From: Acinetobacter silvestris
GTDB lineage: Bacteria > Pseudomonadota > Gammaproteobacteria > Pseudomonadales > Moraxellaceae
Reading direction: 5' to 3'
Length of the DNA stretch: 64,000 bases
NCBI RefSeq assembly: GCF_002135235.1
Contig: NZ_NEGB01000001.1
Location: 186,001-250,000, forward strand
Both the position numbers and the translations under genes were made by a program. A model generated the notes under the pieces. It saw only the letters and a program-made list of their open reading frames with translations, ran no database searches and was not told the origin of the DNA. Shown here in pieces: positions 8,655 to 20,952 of the stretch. How positions within the stretch are numbered: the first letter of the stretch is position 1; every line of letters begins with the position of its first letter.

Positions 8655-10223
8655 ATGTCGCCTGTGGTATCTATTCCAATCTATCAAACGATTTACCGTT
8701 TAGGTACCCTATACTCAGGCTATCGTTTAACCATTGCCTTAAGTTTAATCCTGATTTTTCTCATTACTTTAGAAAATCAGACTTCATATTATGAGTACCC
8801 GAGTCTTTATTTTTATGCCTTAATCACTTTTGCCCTATTTGGCATTGGGCAAATGCTCGCACTCAAATTTTACCCACATGCCATCTCCCCACAATTTATT
8901 GCGATTTTCTTGGTGGATGTCGCATTTTTAAGTACTTTGACCTTTGCTTTGGGAGGCCCAAATCTTTCCATTAGCTTACTTTTTGTCATTACGGTTTTTG
9001 CAGCCAACTTCCTTCTCACGAAGAATAAAGCCTTATTAATTACACTCGCCTCTGTTATCTCTATTGTTTATCAACAATTTTTTGGTAGTTTTTTTGATTA
9101 TTCCAATTTAAATAATATTGGGAACAGTGCTTTATTGGCGTTTTTATTTTTTGTCGTTTATGGCATTGGACAAGTTGCAATTCGCCGTTTTCAGGTCTTA
9201 GAGTCCCTCAACACCTTACAATCACTTGAATTATTCAAATTACAAAATATTAATCGCTATATTTTAGAACAAATTGAAGTGGGGTATTTGGTTGTAGATG
9301 AAAATTTTAAAATCATTGTGAGTAATCCAGCAGCGTGTGCTTTACTCGGAATTTCCCCCCTATATGCACATGAACAATATCATCTGGCCACCTTCCAACC
9401 CGATTTATTTAAAAGCATTCAATCTGCTACGCTCAGAGATGGTGAACGTTTCCAATTTGAATCACAACAATCGACCTATTCTGTTGACATAAGAGTGCAA
9501 AAATTAATCGTTCCACAACAGGCACTCACGTTATTGGTCTTAGAAGATGCTCAAAAACTCAATCAGAAAGTACAACAACTCAAACTAGCTGCCTTAGGAC
9601 AACTTTCAGCCAGTATTGCGCATGAAATTCGAAACCCACTTGCCGCTATTGTTCAAGCGAATGAACTAACAATAGGCAGTGATACTGATCAAAAAGAACT
9701 ACTCAATCATATGATCAGCAAGCAAGCTCAGCGAATTGATCGAATTATTCAAGACACTTTAGACATGGCCAAAAATAAAAAAACCTTGGCAACCCAGATT
9801 GCTTTAAAACCATTCATTGATGATCTGATTCAACATGACTTATCCGATGTAAAATCTAAGATTCAATTTAATTTTGCAGAGAACTTCAATATATATTTCG
9901 ATGCCTCTCAATTGAGGCAAGTTTTTATTAATTTAGTTCGCAATGCACTCAGACATAACGCCATCAATGCGGCATTTATTCAAATTCATATTTTTAAAAC
10001 TGAGCACAATATCAATATTGATGTGATCGACTTTGGCAATGGCATCAGCAAACAAGACTTATCACAACTTTTTCAACCTTTTTTTAGTACCGAAACCAGC
10101 GGAACTGGTTTAGGATTATACCTATCACATAGTATTTGTGAGGCGAATCAAGCCAAATTGATCTATGTAGAGCAAAAACAACAAGGGGCATGCTTCAGGA
10201 TTGAGTGCCCACTCATCGTTTAA
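8655..10223 (+). CDS. pilS: Type IV pilus sensor histidine kinase PilS
   Basis: Membrane kinase of the PilSR pair controlling type IV pili. Six hydrophobic segments fill the first 175 residues. A PAS-like region (about 205-300) follows, then the dimerisation helix with H323 in SIAHEIRNPL. The ATPase domain has an N-box (NLVRNALRHN), a G1 box (DFGNGIS) and a G2 box (GTGLGLYLS). The 522-residue length fits PilS. It lies 21 bases upstream of pilR in the same direction and 29 bases after gacA, so co-transcription is likely. Confidence 0.9.
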   Translation: MSPVVSIPIYQTIYRLGTLYSGYRLTIALSLILIFLITLENQTSYYEYPSLYFYALITFALFGIGQMLALKFYPHAISPQFIAIFLVDVAFLSTLTFALGGPNLSISLLFVITVFAANFLLTKNKALLITLASVISIVYQQFFGSFFDYSNLNNIGNSALLAFLFFVVYGIGQVAIRRFQVLESLNTLQSLELFKLQNINRYILEQIEVGYLVVDENFKIIVSNPAACALLGISPLYAHEQYHLATFQPDLFKSIQSATLRDGERFQFESQQSTYSVDIRVQKLIVPQQALTLLVLEDAQKLNQKVQQLKLAALGQLSASIAHEIRNPLAAIVQANELTIGSDTDQKELLNHMISKQAQRIDRIIQDTLDMAKNKKTLATQIALKPFIDDLIQHDLSDVKSKIQFNFAENFNIYFDASQLRQVFINLVRNALRHNAINAAFIQIHIFKTEHNINIDVIDFGNGISKQDLSQLFQPFFSTETSGTGLGLYLSHSICEANQAKLIYVEQKQQGACFRIECPLIV

Positions 10224-10244
10224 TCATTTAGGTTTTTTGGGGTT

Positions 10245-11654
10245 ATGGCTACACAGCAACCATTAGTATTACTTGTTGATGATGAACAAGATTTATGCAT
10301 GCTTATGCAAATGAGTTTAGCCCGTATGGGTATAAAAACGCATATGGCACATCATTTAGAGCAAGCCAAATATTTTTTTAGTGAGTATAAATATAATGCC
10401 TGTATTACCGACTTAAATCTTCCTGATGGCAGTGGACTCGATTTAGTTAGGCACGTTACTCAAAACCATCCCAAAACCCCCATCGCCGTATTAACAGCGT
10501 ATGGTAATATGGACATTGCGATTGCTTCACTAAAAGCAGGTGCTTTTGATTTTGTCAGCAAACCGATTAATCAACAGCATTTACAACAACTGTTAGGCAA
10601 GGCATTGCTTGTCCCTTTTATCGATTCAGAATCGGTATCATCTCAGCTTGAATTTAAAATGCTGATTGGTGAATCTCAACCCATTCAAAAACTCAGAGAG
10701 TCGATTAAAAAAATTGCACGCTCTCAAGCACCTGTGTTCATCACAGGTGAGTCAGGCACAGGAAAAGAGGTCGTTGCCAACTTAATCCACCAACTCAGTA
10801 ATCGACGTGAACAAGCCTTTATTGCCATTAATTGTGGGGCAATTTCTGAAGACTTAATGGAAAGTGAATTATTTGGTCATGTTAAAGGTTGTTTTTCAGG
10901 AGCAACGCAAGACAAGCAAGGTCTTATTTTAGCTGCCGATGGTGGAAGCTTATTTTTAGACGAAATTGCAGAACTGTCTTTATCTATGCAAGCCAAGTTA
11001 CTTCGTGCTGTACAAGAGAAAAAAATTCGTCCCCTTGGCAGTGAAAAAGAAATCGACGTCGATTTTCGCATTATTAGTGCCAGTCATCAGAATATAGAAG
11101 AACGTGTTCAACATGGACGGTTTCGACAGGATCTATTCTTCCGTATTCATGTCATGGATATTGCACTGCCTCCATTACGTGAGCGTGGGCAAGATATTCT
11201 CATCCTTGCCCATCATTTTATTGAACAAATTTGTCGCGAATGGGGCATTGTAACCAAGCAACTGAACAATGCAGCACAGGCGCTTTTACTCCAAAATTAT
11301 TTTCCTGGGAATGTCAGAGAGCTGCGAAATATCATTGAACGGGCAATCACACTGTGCGATGAAGAATTCATTGCGCCTTCACATTTGCAACCCCAATCTA
11401 GCTATACAACGCTAGTGAAAGAGTCCAATGAAAAATCGGATTTTATCCAAATCACTCAAGCCCAACCGCTAGATGCAGCAAAAATTCCTGAAGAAGGTTT
11501 AGAGCAATTTTTAGAGAACGTCGAGAAAGAAGTTCTGCTGACAGCACTGAATCAAACCCATTGGAATAGAACACTAGCGGCTAAAAAACTAGGCATGACC
11601 TTTCGGTCTTTACGTTATCGTTTGAAAAAATTTGGCTTAGATACCGAAGACTAG
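10245..11654 (+). CDS. pilR: Sigma-54-dependent response regulator PilR
   Basis: Activator of sigma-54 transcription of pilin genes. Order: receiver domain with D56 (ITDLNLPDG), AAA+ domain with Walker A GESGTGKE at about 168-175 and Walker B LFLDEIAEL, then a Fis-type HTH (RTLAAKKLGMTFRSLRYRLKKFG). The sigma-54 contact loop, normally GAFTGA, reads G215-C-F-S-G-A220: the key Phe and both glycines are kept, but A becomes C and T becomes S. The receiver and HTH are intact, so the protein is probably functional. It is the last gene of the gacA-pilS-pilR run. Confidence 0.92.
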   Translation: MATQQPLVLLVDDEQDLCMLMQMSLARMGIKTHMAHHLEQAKYFFSEYKYNACITDLNLPDGSGLDLVRHVTQNHPKTPIAVLTAYGNMDIAIASLKAGAFDFVSKPINQQHLQQLLGKALLVPFIDSESVSSQLEFKMLIGESQPIQKLRESIKKIARSQAPVFITGESGTGKEVVANLIHQLSNRREQAFIAINCGAISEDLMESELFGHVKGCFSGATQDKQGLILAADGGSLFLDEIAELSLSMQAKLLRAVQEKKIRPLGSEKEIDVDFRIISASHQNIEERVQHGRFRQDLFFRIHVMDIALPPLRERGQDILILAHHFIEQICREWGIVTKQLNNAAQALLLQNYFPGNVRELRNIIERAITLCDEEFIAPSHLQPQSSYTTLVKESNEKSDFIQITQAQPLDAAKIPEEGLEQFLENVEKEVLLTALNQTHWNRTLAAKKLGMTFRSLRYRLKKFGLDTED

Positions 11655-11707
11655 CTAGCCTATAGATAAAATTAAATTATCTGGGGATAAATATAAAGTC
11701 GAGACCT

Positions 11708-12889
11708 CTACTCTTTATGTTTCAATAATAGCTCTGTAACATTATTGAGATAAGTCTCTTCTTTCATCTCCAATGGCCAAGGATATTCCTGATTTGGGCG
11801 AATACCTTGCCCATCAATCATCAAGCCATTGGGTGTATAGTAATGCGATACCGTCATTTGTAATGCCGCACCATTGGCTAAAGGAAAAAGCTTTTGCACT
11901 ACGCCTTTACCATAGCTTTTTTCACCGATAATCCAAGCACGCTTATGCTCTTTCAATGCTGCGGTAAAAACCTCTGCGGCAGAGGCGGAACGGCCATTAA
12001 TGAGAATGCCTAACTTTACATGAGGAAAATCATCCCCTGGTAAAGCTTGAAATTGCTGATCACCTTCAGAGCGGCTTTGCGTTGAAACAATCAGACCTTG
12101 GCTTAAAAATAAATCAGCAGTTTCTACTGCAGCAGACAATAAGCCACCTGGATTATTTCTTAAATCTATCAAAACTGCTTTTAATTTATTTGAATTATAT
12201 TCTTCCAATAATCTTTTAATTTCGTTGGCTGTATCCTGTTGAAAAACTTTAATCTTTAAAACTAAAACTTGATTATGTAATAACTCAGATTCGATATCTG
12301 CTACATCTAACTTTTTATTACGGACAATCGTAATGACTGGACTTTTAGCATTAAGTTGTAATTGAAAGCTTGAACCAATCGAACCATGCAATAAATCATC
12401 TACTTGTTGTTTATTTAAATTTTTAAGTTCTTGATTGTCAATTTTAAAAATTGTAAAACCATTGTTTAAACCAAGTTGAAAAGAGTCTGAGTTTTCATGC
12501 AAATTTTTAATTTGCCATTGATGAGCATGGCTGTCATAGCTCACATCAAAGTCAGCTGTGGCTAAGTCCCCTTCAGTATATTGTAACAGTTGCTTATATT
12601 CTTCTTGAGTTAAATAACGAGAATAACGATCTAAGCCTCCAACTAAGCCTTTAATCGCTTGTAAAAATAGAACGTCATCCGACTTTTCTTCAACATAGTT
12701 GTCTTTAACTGTGCCATAAATTTGTACAAACTGTTGGATGGACTCAATTGGCACTTCAGCAATACGCTGTTCTTCCATAACCTCATCAAAATCCAGTGCT
12801 GCAGAAACTTTTTCTACAGCCCAGACTGAATGACTACCACTTGTCAGCACCCCTGTTAACACAGCAATATATTTCCAAGCTTGAGTCAT
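11708..12889 (-). CDS. ctpA: Carboxy-terminal processing protease (S41)
   Basis: Periplasmic tail-specific serine protease. A signal peptide (cleavage near VWA-VE) is followed by a helical N-domain, a PDZ-like domain (about 105-185) and the S41 catalytic domain. The nucleophile Ser lies in NGRSASAAE and the general-base Lys in GEKSYGKG. LIDLRNNPGG is the family's core motif. AGGTG sits 6 bases before the ATG. It starts 25 bases downstream of gpmI in the same direction, a pairing also known in other proteobacteria. At 393 residues it is of CtpA rather than Prc size. Confidence 0.9.
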   Translation of the reverse strand: MTQAWKYIAVLTGVLTSGSHSVWAVEKVSAALDFDEVMEEQRIAEVPIESIQQFVQIYGTVKDNYVEEKSDDVLFLQAIKGLVGGLDRYSRYLTQEEYKQLLQYTEGDLATADFDVSYDSHAHQWQIKNLHENSDSFQLGLNNGFTIFKIDNQELKNLNKQQVDDLLHGSIGSSFQLQLNAKSPVITIVRNKKLDVADIESELLHNQVLVLKIKVFQQDTANEIKRLLEEYNSNKLKAVLIDLRNNPGGLLSAAVETADLFLSQGLIVSTQSRSEGDQQFQALPGDDFPHVKLGILINGRSASAAEVFTAALKEHKRAWIIGEKSYGKGVVQKLFPLANGAALQMTVSHYYTPNGLMIDGQGIRPNQEYPWPLEMKEETYLNNVTELLLKHKE

Positions 12890-12914
12890 TCATTCACCTA
12901 TTTGAGAAACATAT

Positions 12915-14462
12915 TTATGCTTTAAGGGTAATCAGATTATGCCCTTGCATATCATCTGGAATAGGCAGCTGCATTAGACTGAGTAAGGTCGGAGCAACAT
13001 CTGCCAATACGCCACCTTCAGCAATCGTTGCTGAAGTTGGGCCCACATAGATAAACGGTACTAGCTCAGTTGTATGCTGTGTATGGACTTGCCCACTGAC
13101 ATAATCTTGCATTTGTTCCACATTACCATGATCGGCTGTAATTAACATATGCCCATGATTTGCCATCACTGCATCATACAAACGCCCCAAACAGGCATCA
13201 ACAGCTTCTACTGCTTTAACAGCTGCATCAAATATGCCCGTATGACCAACCATATCCCCATTGGCATAGTTCACCACCAATAAGTCGAACTCACGTGAGT
13301 TCACTGCTTTGACCAACTCATCAGTAACTTCATAAGCACTCATTTCTGGTTTTAAATCATAGGTCGCAACATTCGGTGATGGAATTAAAATACGTTTTTC
13401 ACCTGGATACTCATCTTCACGTCCACCACTAAAGAAGAAGGTGACATGCGCATATTTTTCAGTTTCAGCAATCCGTAATTGGGTCTTACCTAGATTAGAT
13501 AAATATTCCCCAATTGAATTTTTTAAGGCATCTGGCATATACGCCACAGCAGCATCAATTGATGCTTGATAGCGCGTTAACATGACAAATGTAGATAAGG
13601 TTGGAACCACTTTACGTTCAAACCCAGCAAAGTCTTTTTCAACAAAAGCTTTGGTAATTTCACGAGCACGATCCGCACGGAAATTCATAAAGACAATACT
13701 GTCCCCATCTTGAACTTTCGCAATTTCACCAATGCGCGTAGCTTTAACAAACTCATCATTTTCTGATGCAGCATAGGCTTGTTCTAAGCCTTCAACCGCA
13801 GAGGAAACCACACGAAATGCCTCACCCTCTGTGAGTAAACGATAAGCTTGCTCAACACGATCCCAACGGTTATCACGATCCATCGCAAAATAACGGCCAA
13901 TCATCGTGGCAATGCGCCCTTGATTTGGATATTTGGCAAATACTGCATCTAATTTTTCTAAAGAGGGTTGTGCGCTGCGTGGTGGCGTATCACGACCATC
14001 AAGGAATGCATGTAAATAAACCGTTGCCCCACGTTTCAATGCCAGCTCACACATAGCAATGATATGATCTTGATGAGAATGTACCCCACCTTCAGATAAC
14101 AAACCCATAATATGCACCACAGCATTGGCTGCTTTGGCTTTTTCTACCGCATCAATCAGGACTTGATGTTCGAAGAAAGCACCTGTGCGAATATCTTTGG
14201 TAATTCGAGTAAAGTCTTGATATAGCACACGACCTGCACCAAGATTCATGTGCCCTACTTCTGAATTGCCCATTTGACCATCAGGTAAACCAACATCTTC
14301 GCCTGAACCTGAAATCAAACTATGCGGATGCTTGAGTTGCATTGCCGTTAAGTTCGGCGTTTTTGCAGCAAGAAATGCATTGTCCTTGACCGCTTCACGA
14401 TGACCCACACCATCCATAATCACCAATACGTGAGGGATTTTGCCAGCAGTTGCATCCGTCAT
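12915..14462 (-). CDS. gpmI: 2,3-bisphosphoglycerate-independent phosphoglycerate mutase
   Basis: Dimanganese enzyme of glycolysis and gluconeogenesis that interconverts 3- and 2-phosphoglycerate. The ATG at 14462, preceded by AAGAG, gives 515 residues starting MTDATAGK. The frame runs further upstream without a ribosome site. The phosphoserine lies in [16 protein letters not shown]; metal ligands are visible in [19 protein letters not shown] and TADHGNVE. Full length for the family (about 510-515). It is transcribed with ctpA downstream. Confidence 0.95.
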   Translation of the reverse strand: MTDATAGKIPHVLVIMDGVGHREAVKDNAFLAAKTPNLTAMQLKHPHSLISGSGEDVGLPDGQMGNSEVGHMNLGAGRVLYQDFTRITKDIRTGAFFEHQVLIDAVEKAKAANAVVHIMGLLSEGGVHSHQDHIIAMCELALKRGATVYLHAFLDGRDTPPRSAQPSLEKLDAVFAKYPNQGRIATMIGRYFAMDRDNRWDRVEQAYRLLTEGEAFRVVSSAVEGLEQAYAASENDEFVKATRIGEIAKVQDGDSIVFMNFRADRAREITKAFVEKDFAGFERKVVPTLSTFVMLTRYQASIDAAVAYMPDALKNSIGEYLSNLGKTQLRIAETEKYAHVTFFFSGGREDEYPGEKRILIPSPNVATYDLKPEMSAYEVTDELVKAVNSREFDLLVVNYANGDMVGHTGIFDAAVKAVEAVDACLGRLYDAVMANHGHMLITADHGNVEQMQDYVSGQVHTQHTTELVPFIYVGPTSATIAEGGVLADVAPTLLSLMQLPIPDDMQGHNLITLKA

Positions 14463-14578
14463 AATTACACTCTTTTTATCTACAAATTTATCGCAATATC
14501 TTACCGCTTTTTGAGGTAAGACTCTATTCAAACTGGATTGTTTAAAGCCACCCAGCCCATTCCAACTTTAGATGTGAT

Positions 14579-15649
14579 TTATTTGGCTCGATGTAGCAAA
14601 TAACTACCCACAATCAACATCAGTCCTATCGGGACAAAAACAAACCATGCTGGTGAAGGTGAATACACTAAACTTGCATAGCCGAGGAAGTCCTGCAAAT
14701 AGTAAAAACCCAAACCAACAAATAAAGCGATCACTAAACGAAAGCCCATGGATTGTTGCCGTAATGGCCCAAAAACAAATGAACAAGCCACCAAAACTAA
14801 AACCAATAACGCAAATGGCGAACCTACTTTTTGCCAAAAGACCAATTGATAGGTTTTTGGCACTTGGCTATATTCATTCATATAGCGCATAAAACTCACC
14901 AATTGACTTGGTGCTAAATCTTCAGGATCAATCGTCACCATATGGACATATTTGGGTTTTAAAGCTAAAGCTAAATTTTGTTGTGCGCTTTGGACTAAAT
15001 CAGCATTCCCTTGAGCAAGGATATTCATTTGCGTGGCATTCGTCAGTTTCCACTGCCCATCTTGAATAAACTGACCTTGTTCAGCATTGAGTAATGATTT
15101 AAGGCGATATTCTGGATCAAAATCGATGACTTGAACTTGCTTTAAATTGCCTTGTGAATTGGCATAATCAATATAAATAAAACGCTGACCTTCACGTGTC
15201 CAATAGCCTTTCACTTCGCCCAAGGCTGCAACACTATGATTGCTTTTCACGCTCTTTGCCTGTTCAGTGGTATAGGGAATCACCCATTCTGTTAAAGCAA
15301 AAGAAAAGACCACCAAGAGTAAAGCTGGTCGCATCACCCAACCCACAATACGCCATAAACTAACGCCTGCTGCACGCATCACAATCAATTCACTATTTGA
15401 AGCTAAAGCACCTAAACCCAATACTGCCCCAATGAGAGCAGCAATAGGCAAAATCAGATTTAAATAATACGGTGCTCCAAACATAACAAATTGAAAAGCT
15501 TGCCATGCCCCATAACCTGGTTTTAATGCGCCTAATTCACCTAAATACGTAAATAAAACCTGTAATACCGCCAAAATTAACATCGCACCCAACATAGCAA
15601 GTGCAGTGGTTTTGGTCACATGTTTGGCTAAAATTTTACGTGCTAACAT
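14579..15649 (-). CDS. lptG: LPS export ABC transporter permease LptG
   Basis: One of the two inner-membrane permeases that, with the ATPase LptB, extract lipopolysaccharide (lipooligosaccharide in Acinetobacter) and feed it to LptC. The 356-residue protein has the YjgP/YjgQ layout: three N-terminal membrane segments, a periplasmic beta-jellyroll of about 160 residues, and three C-terminal segments. The ATG overlaps the lptF stop by one base (TAATG), showing tight coupling. The second gene of such a pair is lptG by convention. Confidence 0.93.
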   Translation of the reverse strand: MLARKILAKHVTKTTALAMLGAMLILAVLQVLFTYLGELGALKPGYGAWQAFQFVMFGAPYYLNLILPIAALIGAVLGLGALASNSELIVMRAAGVSLWRIVGWVMRPALLLVVFSFALTEWVIPYTTEQAKSVKSNHSVAALGEVKGYWTREGQRFIYIDYANSQGNLKQVQVIDFDPEYRLKSLLNAEQGQFIQDGQWKLTNATQMNILAQGNADLVQSAQQNLALALKPKYVHMVTIDPEDLAPSQLVSFMRYMNEYSQVPKTYQLVFWQKVGSPFALLVLVLVACSFVFGPLRQQSMGFRLVIALFVGLGFYYLQDFLGYASLVYSPSPAWFVFVPIGLMLIVGSYLLHRAK

Positions 15650-16749
15650 TATGATCTCACCCGCTTAATTTGGTTCTTAATTTTCGGTGCTAATTTTTGT
15701 TTTCTAGAAAAAATAGCCGCGGCCATCATATAAAAAATCAATACCGCAGGATAAGCCCCAATTCCCATCTCACCTTTGCTGACACGGGTTTTAATCGCCA
15801 TTAAAGCAACAATTAAACTGGCAAAAATCATCAAGGCTGGAAATAGTTTTAAATAACGTCCCTGACGAGGGGTGACTTCAGAGAGTGCAACCGCGAGTGC
15901 CAAAGCCACAAAAATAGTGAATGGTACAAAAATACGCCAACCTAACTCACTGACAATCACGGGGTCTTCACGTGTTTCCCACAATTTTGAAAATGGTAAG
16001 GCTTCTACTTCAGTACTTTCAAATTTGGCTTCTTTATCACTTTCTAAACGTAGACGATATGATTGAAATTCGATTTGGGTGTATTTTGCTGTACCTGGAA
16101 AAACCTCATAGCGATGACCTTGCACCAGATCGACTACACTGGCTGTATCATTGGCAATTTCAACACGTGTAGCTTCTTTGGCTAAAATCATCACATCTGG
16201 TTTATCTGCTTTGTCAGCACGCTGATAAAAAAAGACGTCTTTTAAATTTTTACGATCTTCAGACAAAGATCCTGCGTAAATAGTATAAGCACCCGATGAA
16301 ATAAACTCTTTTGGACGTACTAAATCAAAGCCCGTACGAATCGCTTGAGTTGAAGTCAATTGATAAAATTGACGTAATCCCCAAGGTGAAATCCACACCA
16401 TCAATGCAATTTGTATAATTAAATAAACAATCGTTACAGGCACAAGTAAGCGTGCGAGTCGATGTTTACTGATACCACTACTATTAAAAATTGCCATTTC
16501 ATGATCGACATAGAGACGACCAAAAACTAGCATTAATCCAATAAAAAAACCCAATGGAAGAATCAGGGTTAAAAATTCAGGTAATCGATAGCCAATGATG
16601 CTAAACAAAATACTGACATCTAAGCGACCTTGCGCAGCGACCCCAAAATATTTGATCAAACGCCCACCCATCATGATCAGTGTGAGCAGCGTAACCACAA
16701 CCAAAGAGGTCGACACCACTTGTTTAACAAGGTAACGTCTTATAATCAA
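15649..16749 (-). CDS. lptF: LPS export ABC transporter permease LptF
   Basis: Companion permease to LptG, with the same six-helix plus periplasmic jellyroll architecture in 366 residues. The N-terminus MIIRRYLVKQV and the segment TLILPLGFFIGLML are typical of LptF. It is transcribed divergently from pepA across about 140 bases, an arrangement conserved in many gammaproteobacteria (pepA | lptFG). Membrane segments lie near 10-35, 50-80, 100-125 and in the last 95 residues. Confidence 0.93.
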   Translation of the reverse strand: MIIRRYLVKQVVSTSLVVVTLLTLIMMGGRLIKYFGVAAQGRLDVSILFSIIGYRLPEFLTLILPLGFFIGLMLVFGRLYVDHEMAIFNSSGISKHRLARLLVPVTIVYLIIQIALMVWISPWGLRQFYQLTSTQAIRTGFDLVRPKEFISSGAYTIYAGSLSEDRKNLKDVFFYQRADKADKPDVMILAKEATRVEIANDTASVVDLVQGHRYEVFPGTAKYTQIEFQSYRLRLESDKEAKFESTEVEALPFSKLWETREDPVIVSELGWRIFVPFTIFVALALAVALSEVTPRQGRYLKLFPALMIFASLIVALMAIKTRVSKGEMGIGAYPAVLIFYMMAAAIFSRKQKLAPKIKNQIKRVRS

Positions 16750-16873
16750 AGTAAGCTTCCAGAATTGGGTTAAATGAACAAGAGTAGTTTACTCGAATAT
16801 TAAAAATATAAAACCACATTGAAATTCTATCATTGCTAGTGGTTCAATGGTTTAATGATTTGAATCGTCTTAA

Positions 16874-18740
<1,867 letters not shown>

Positions 18741-18793
18741 TTTTCAGAACATTAATGTATTGTTAAAAATATACGTTTAAAAGGAGATGCGTG

Positions 18794-19417
18794 GTGGCAT
18801 TAAATGTCGGTCAAGATTTTAAAAAGCGTTGGTTAGATGCGCCTGAAGCTGTGCGCCAATCTTTTTTTGATGACCTCCATCGCATCTGTGACCTTTTCAC
18901 CTCTGAATCTGATCTTCAGCAATGGCTCGATAATGATCTGCGTGCCATGCAAGTTTCCCAATTACAGGTTGAACAGGCCTATGCCGATTTAAAAGCGCAA
19001 TTGATTGAAGAGGCTCGAGTTCGTAAACAACTCGCACTTGAAAATTCGCTTGCAGAAAAGCGCGCACGACAAGCTGCGTACAACCTAGAATTACAGCAAG
19101 ATGAAATTAAGCAGTTTGAAATACAACGCCTAGCTCTCATTGCTTTAGGGCAAAAAATCGATTTTGAAATTGCTGAATATTGTAGTCGTTATCATAAAAA
19201 CCCTGACTTCCCTGCGATTGATTATGCACAGGGTCAATTCCGAATTAAAGATGCAGACATGATGTCTGAACTTGAGAGTGTACGTCTACGCTTAGAATTA
19301 GAAGCAGAAACTTTAATTGAGCAAACAGTGCAATTTTTTCGAGAGAAACTACAAAGTGCAGCTCAGGAAGAAATTGCTTATATTTTAAAGCATTCAACAT
19401 TTTCAATAGAAAAATAA
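18794..19417 (+). CDS. Uncharacterised coiled-coil protein
   Basis: I do not recognise a named family. The GTG at 18794 (7 bases after AAGGAG at 18781-18786) gives 207 residues; a GTG one codon earlier is also possible. There is no signal peptide or membrane segment. Residues about 55-115 are Gln/Glu/Lys/Arg-rich and strongly helical (AYADLKAQLIEEARVRKQL), predicting a coiled coil. A second charged helix lies at 155-195. It follows holC by about 50 bases in the same direction, so it may share the pepA-holC transcript. It is probably a genus- or family-restricted cytosolic protein of unknown role. Confidence 0.75.
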   Translation: MALNVGQDFKKRWLDAPEAVRQSFFDDLHRICDLFTSESDLQQWLDNDLRAMQVSQLQVEQAYADLKAQLIEEARVRKQLALENSLAEKRARQAAYNLELQQDEIKQFEIQRLALIALGQKIDFEIAEYCSRYHKNPDFPAIDYAQGQFRIKDADMMSELESVRLRLELEAETLIEQTVQFFREKLQSAAQEEIAYILKHSTFSIEK

Positions 19418-19566
19418 GGCTGGATTGTCTGCACAGTTCTTGAATCTGATGCGCTCGATTCTACTGAGCAGCCAATCATTTTACTCGCAAGGATTATTTT
19501 CAATGACGCAACCAAATCCTTAGAAAATTTGCTTTAAACAGACCTCATTCAAAATAATTCAAGCAT

Positions 19567-19589
19567 TTAAAAAGCCCACTATTGGGCTT
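19567..19589 (-). terminator. Terminator downstream of the DedA gene
   Basis: AAGCCCAATAGTGGGCTT on the minus strand is followed by a T-run, about 35 bases after the stop of the DedA gene. Confidence 0.75.
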
Positions 19590-19623
19590 GTTTATTCGGC
19601 TCACTGATCAAGCATTTAAGCCC

Positions 19624-20169
19624 TTAAAATTGATTCAATAATGCTGAAAATAAATTTCCGGCACCATAGCCAATCCCTAGCAGTAAACTAATCCAAATCC
19701 ATCCACCCAATATGTTATACACCATAAAGCTCATCAAATTCATATAACCTGAACCCGCAGCAAATGGCGCAAAAGAGCGTACAAAGGGAATAAACCGGGC
19801 AATTAAAATTGTTTTTCCACCATGCCGGTCGAAATAAGCATTAGTTTTGGTAACATATTCGGGCTTAAACCAGCGTGAATGTTCATTAAAATACTTTAAA
19901 CCCAAGATCCGACCTGAGTAAAAGTTAACCAAATAACCTAACACTGAGGCAATGAAAAGCGATACACCCATATAGTGTAAATGTATGAGTTCCGTGGTTG
20001 AACATAATGCCCCAATTGCAATGAGCAAGCTATCACCAGGCAGAAAAAACATAAAAACAAAGCCTGTCTCTGCAAAAATAATCAGAAACAAAATGGCATA
20101 AATCCATAAACCATAATTCTCAAGTAAGACTGGTAGCAATTGTTCAAGATGTAATAAAAAATCAATCAA
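19624..20169 (-). CDS. DedA-family membrane protein
   Basis: DedA proteins (VTT/SNARE-associated fold) are inner-membrane proteins linked to undecaprenyl phosphate or phospholipid flipping and to envelope stress resistance. The family hallmarks are visible: ETGFVFMFFLPGDSLL near residue 32 and the re-entrant ARFIPFVRSFAPFAAG motif with both arginines. Homologues start close to the segment IDFLLHLEQLLP, so I chose the TTG at 20169 preceded by GAGAGAG. The frame is open to a GTG at 20223 (199 residues) but that start has no ribosome site. Which of the several DedA paralogues this is cannot be decided. Confidence 0.85.
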   Translation of the reverse strand: MIDFLLHLEQLLPVLLENYGLWIYAILFLIIFAETGFVFMFFLPGDSLLIAIGALCSTTELIHLHYMGVSLFIASVLGYLVNFYSGRILGLKYFNEHSRWFKPEYVTKTNAYFDRHGGKTILIARFIPFVRSFAPFAAGSGYMNLMSFMVYNILGGWIWISLLLGIGYGAGNLFSALLNQF

Positions 20170-20272
20170 TACCTTGCTCTCTCGTTCATTTTTTTCATTG
20201 AAATCGTGTGTTATTACAAACACATTACTATGAAAAAAGTTTTTAAAATAAGGTTATTTTAATTTTTTTATT

Positions 20273-20932
20273 TTACTTCAAAAAACCATTGGCCGCCAAA
20301 AATGCCATACTGAGTTTTGACTCTGCTTTAGGCTCAGCGGCTTTATCACCCAACAATAAACGCTCAATATAACGCGCAAGTATATCCACTTCCAAATTAA
20401 CTTGAGCACCCACCTTCCATGTACCAATATTGGTTCGTTCAGCCGTATGTGGAATAAGGTTTAAACTAAGAATATTTCCACGTAAATAATTGATGGTTAA
20501 GCTAATGCCATCGACAGTTACTGAACCTTTTTCTGCTAAATATTTCGCAATTTCAACTGGTGCAGTTACTTCAAAATACAAAGAACGTGCGTCGGAACGT
20601 GCTACGGTGATTTCACCAACCGCATCGACATGACCACTGACAATATGCCCACCAAAACGTGTGGTTGGCAACATCGCTTTTTCGACATTAACCGCTTGTC
20701 CAACTTTCCAATTCGCTAAGGTTGAGCGATTTAAACTTTCTCGTGAAACATCGGCAGCATACCAGTTCTCGCCCCAATCAATCACAGTTAAACAAATACC
20801 ATTGGTGGCAATAGAATCACCCAAGTGGACATCAGACATATCTAAATTGGTATGAATACGTAAACGTACATCTCCGCCTACACTTTGTAAGCTTTCAACT
20901 TTACCTAAACTTTCAATAATGCCTGTGAACAT
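20273..20932 (-). CDS. ribE: Riboflavin synthase, alpha subunit
   Basis: Dismutates two 6,7-dimethyl-8-ribityllumazine molecules to riboflavin. The start MFTGIIESLGKV is the universal N-terminus of the family, and the two lumazine-binding barrels are visible as a repeat (SRESLNRST in the first, HTAERTNIG in the second). At 219 residues the length is normal. It lies 20 bases downstream of an adenine methylase gene and in the same operon as ribD and nrdR. Some annotations call this enzyme RibC. Confidence 0.94.
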   Translation of the reverse strand: MFTGIIESLGKVESLQSVGGDVRLRIHTNLDMSDVHLGDSIATNGICLTVIDWGENWYAADVSRESLNRSTLANWKVGQAVNVEKAMLPTTRFGGHIVSGHVDAVGEITVARSDARSLYFEVTAPVEIAKYLAEKGSVTVDGISLTINYLRGNILSLNLIPHTAERTNIGTWKVGAQVNLEVDILARYIERLLLGDKAAEPKAESKLSMAFLAANGFLK

Positions 20933-20952
20933 AAGCTAGATCTCGTATTGTT

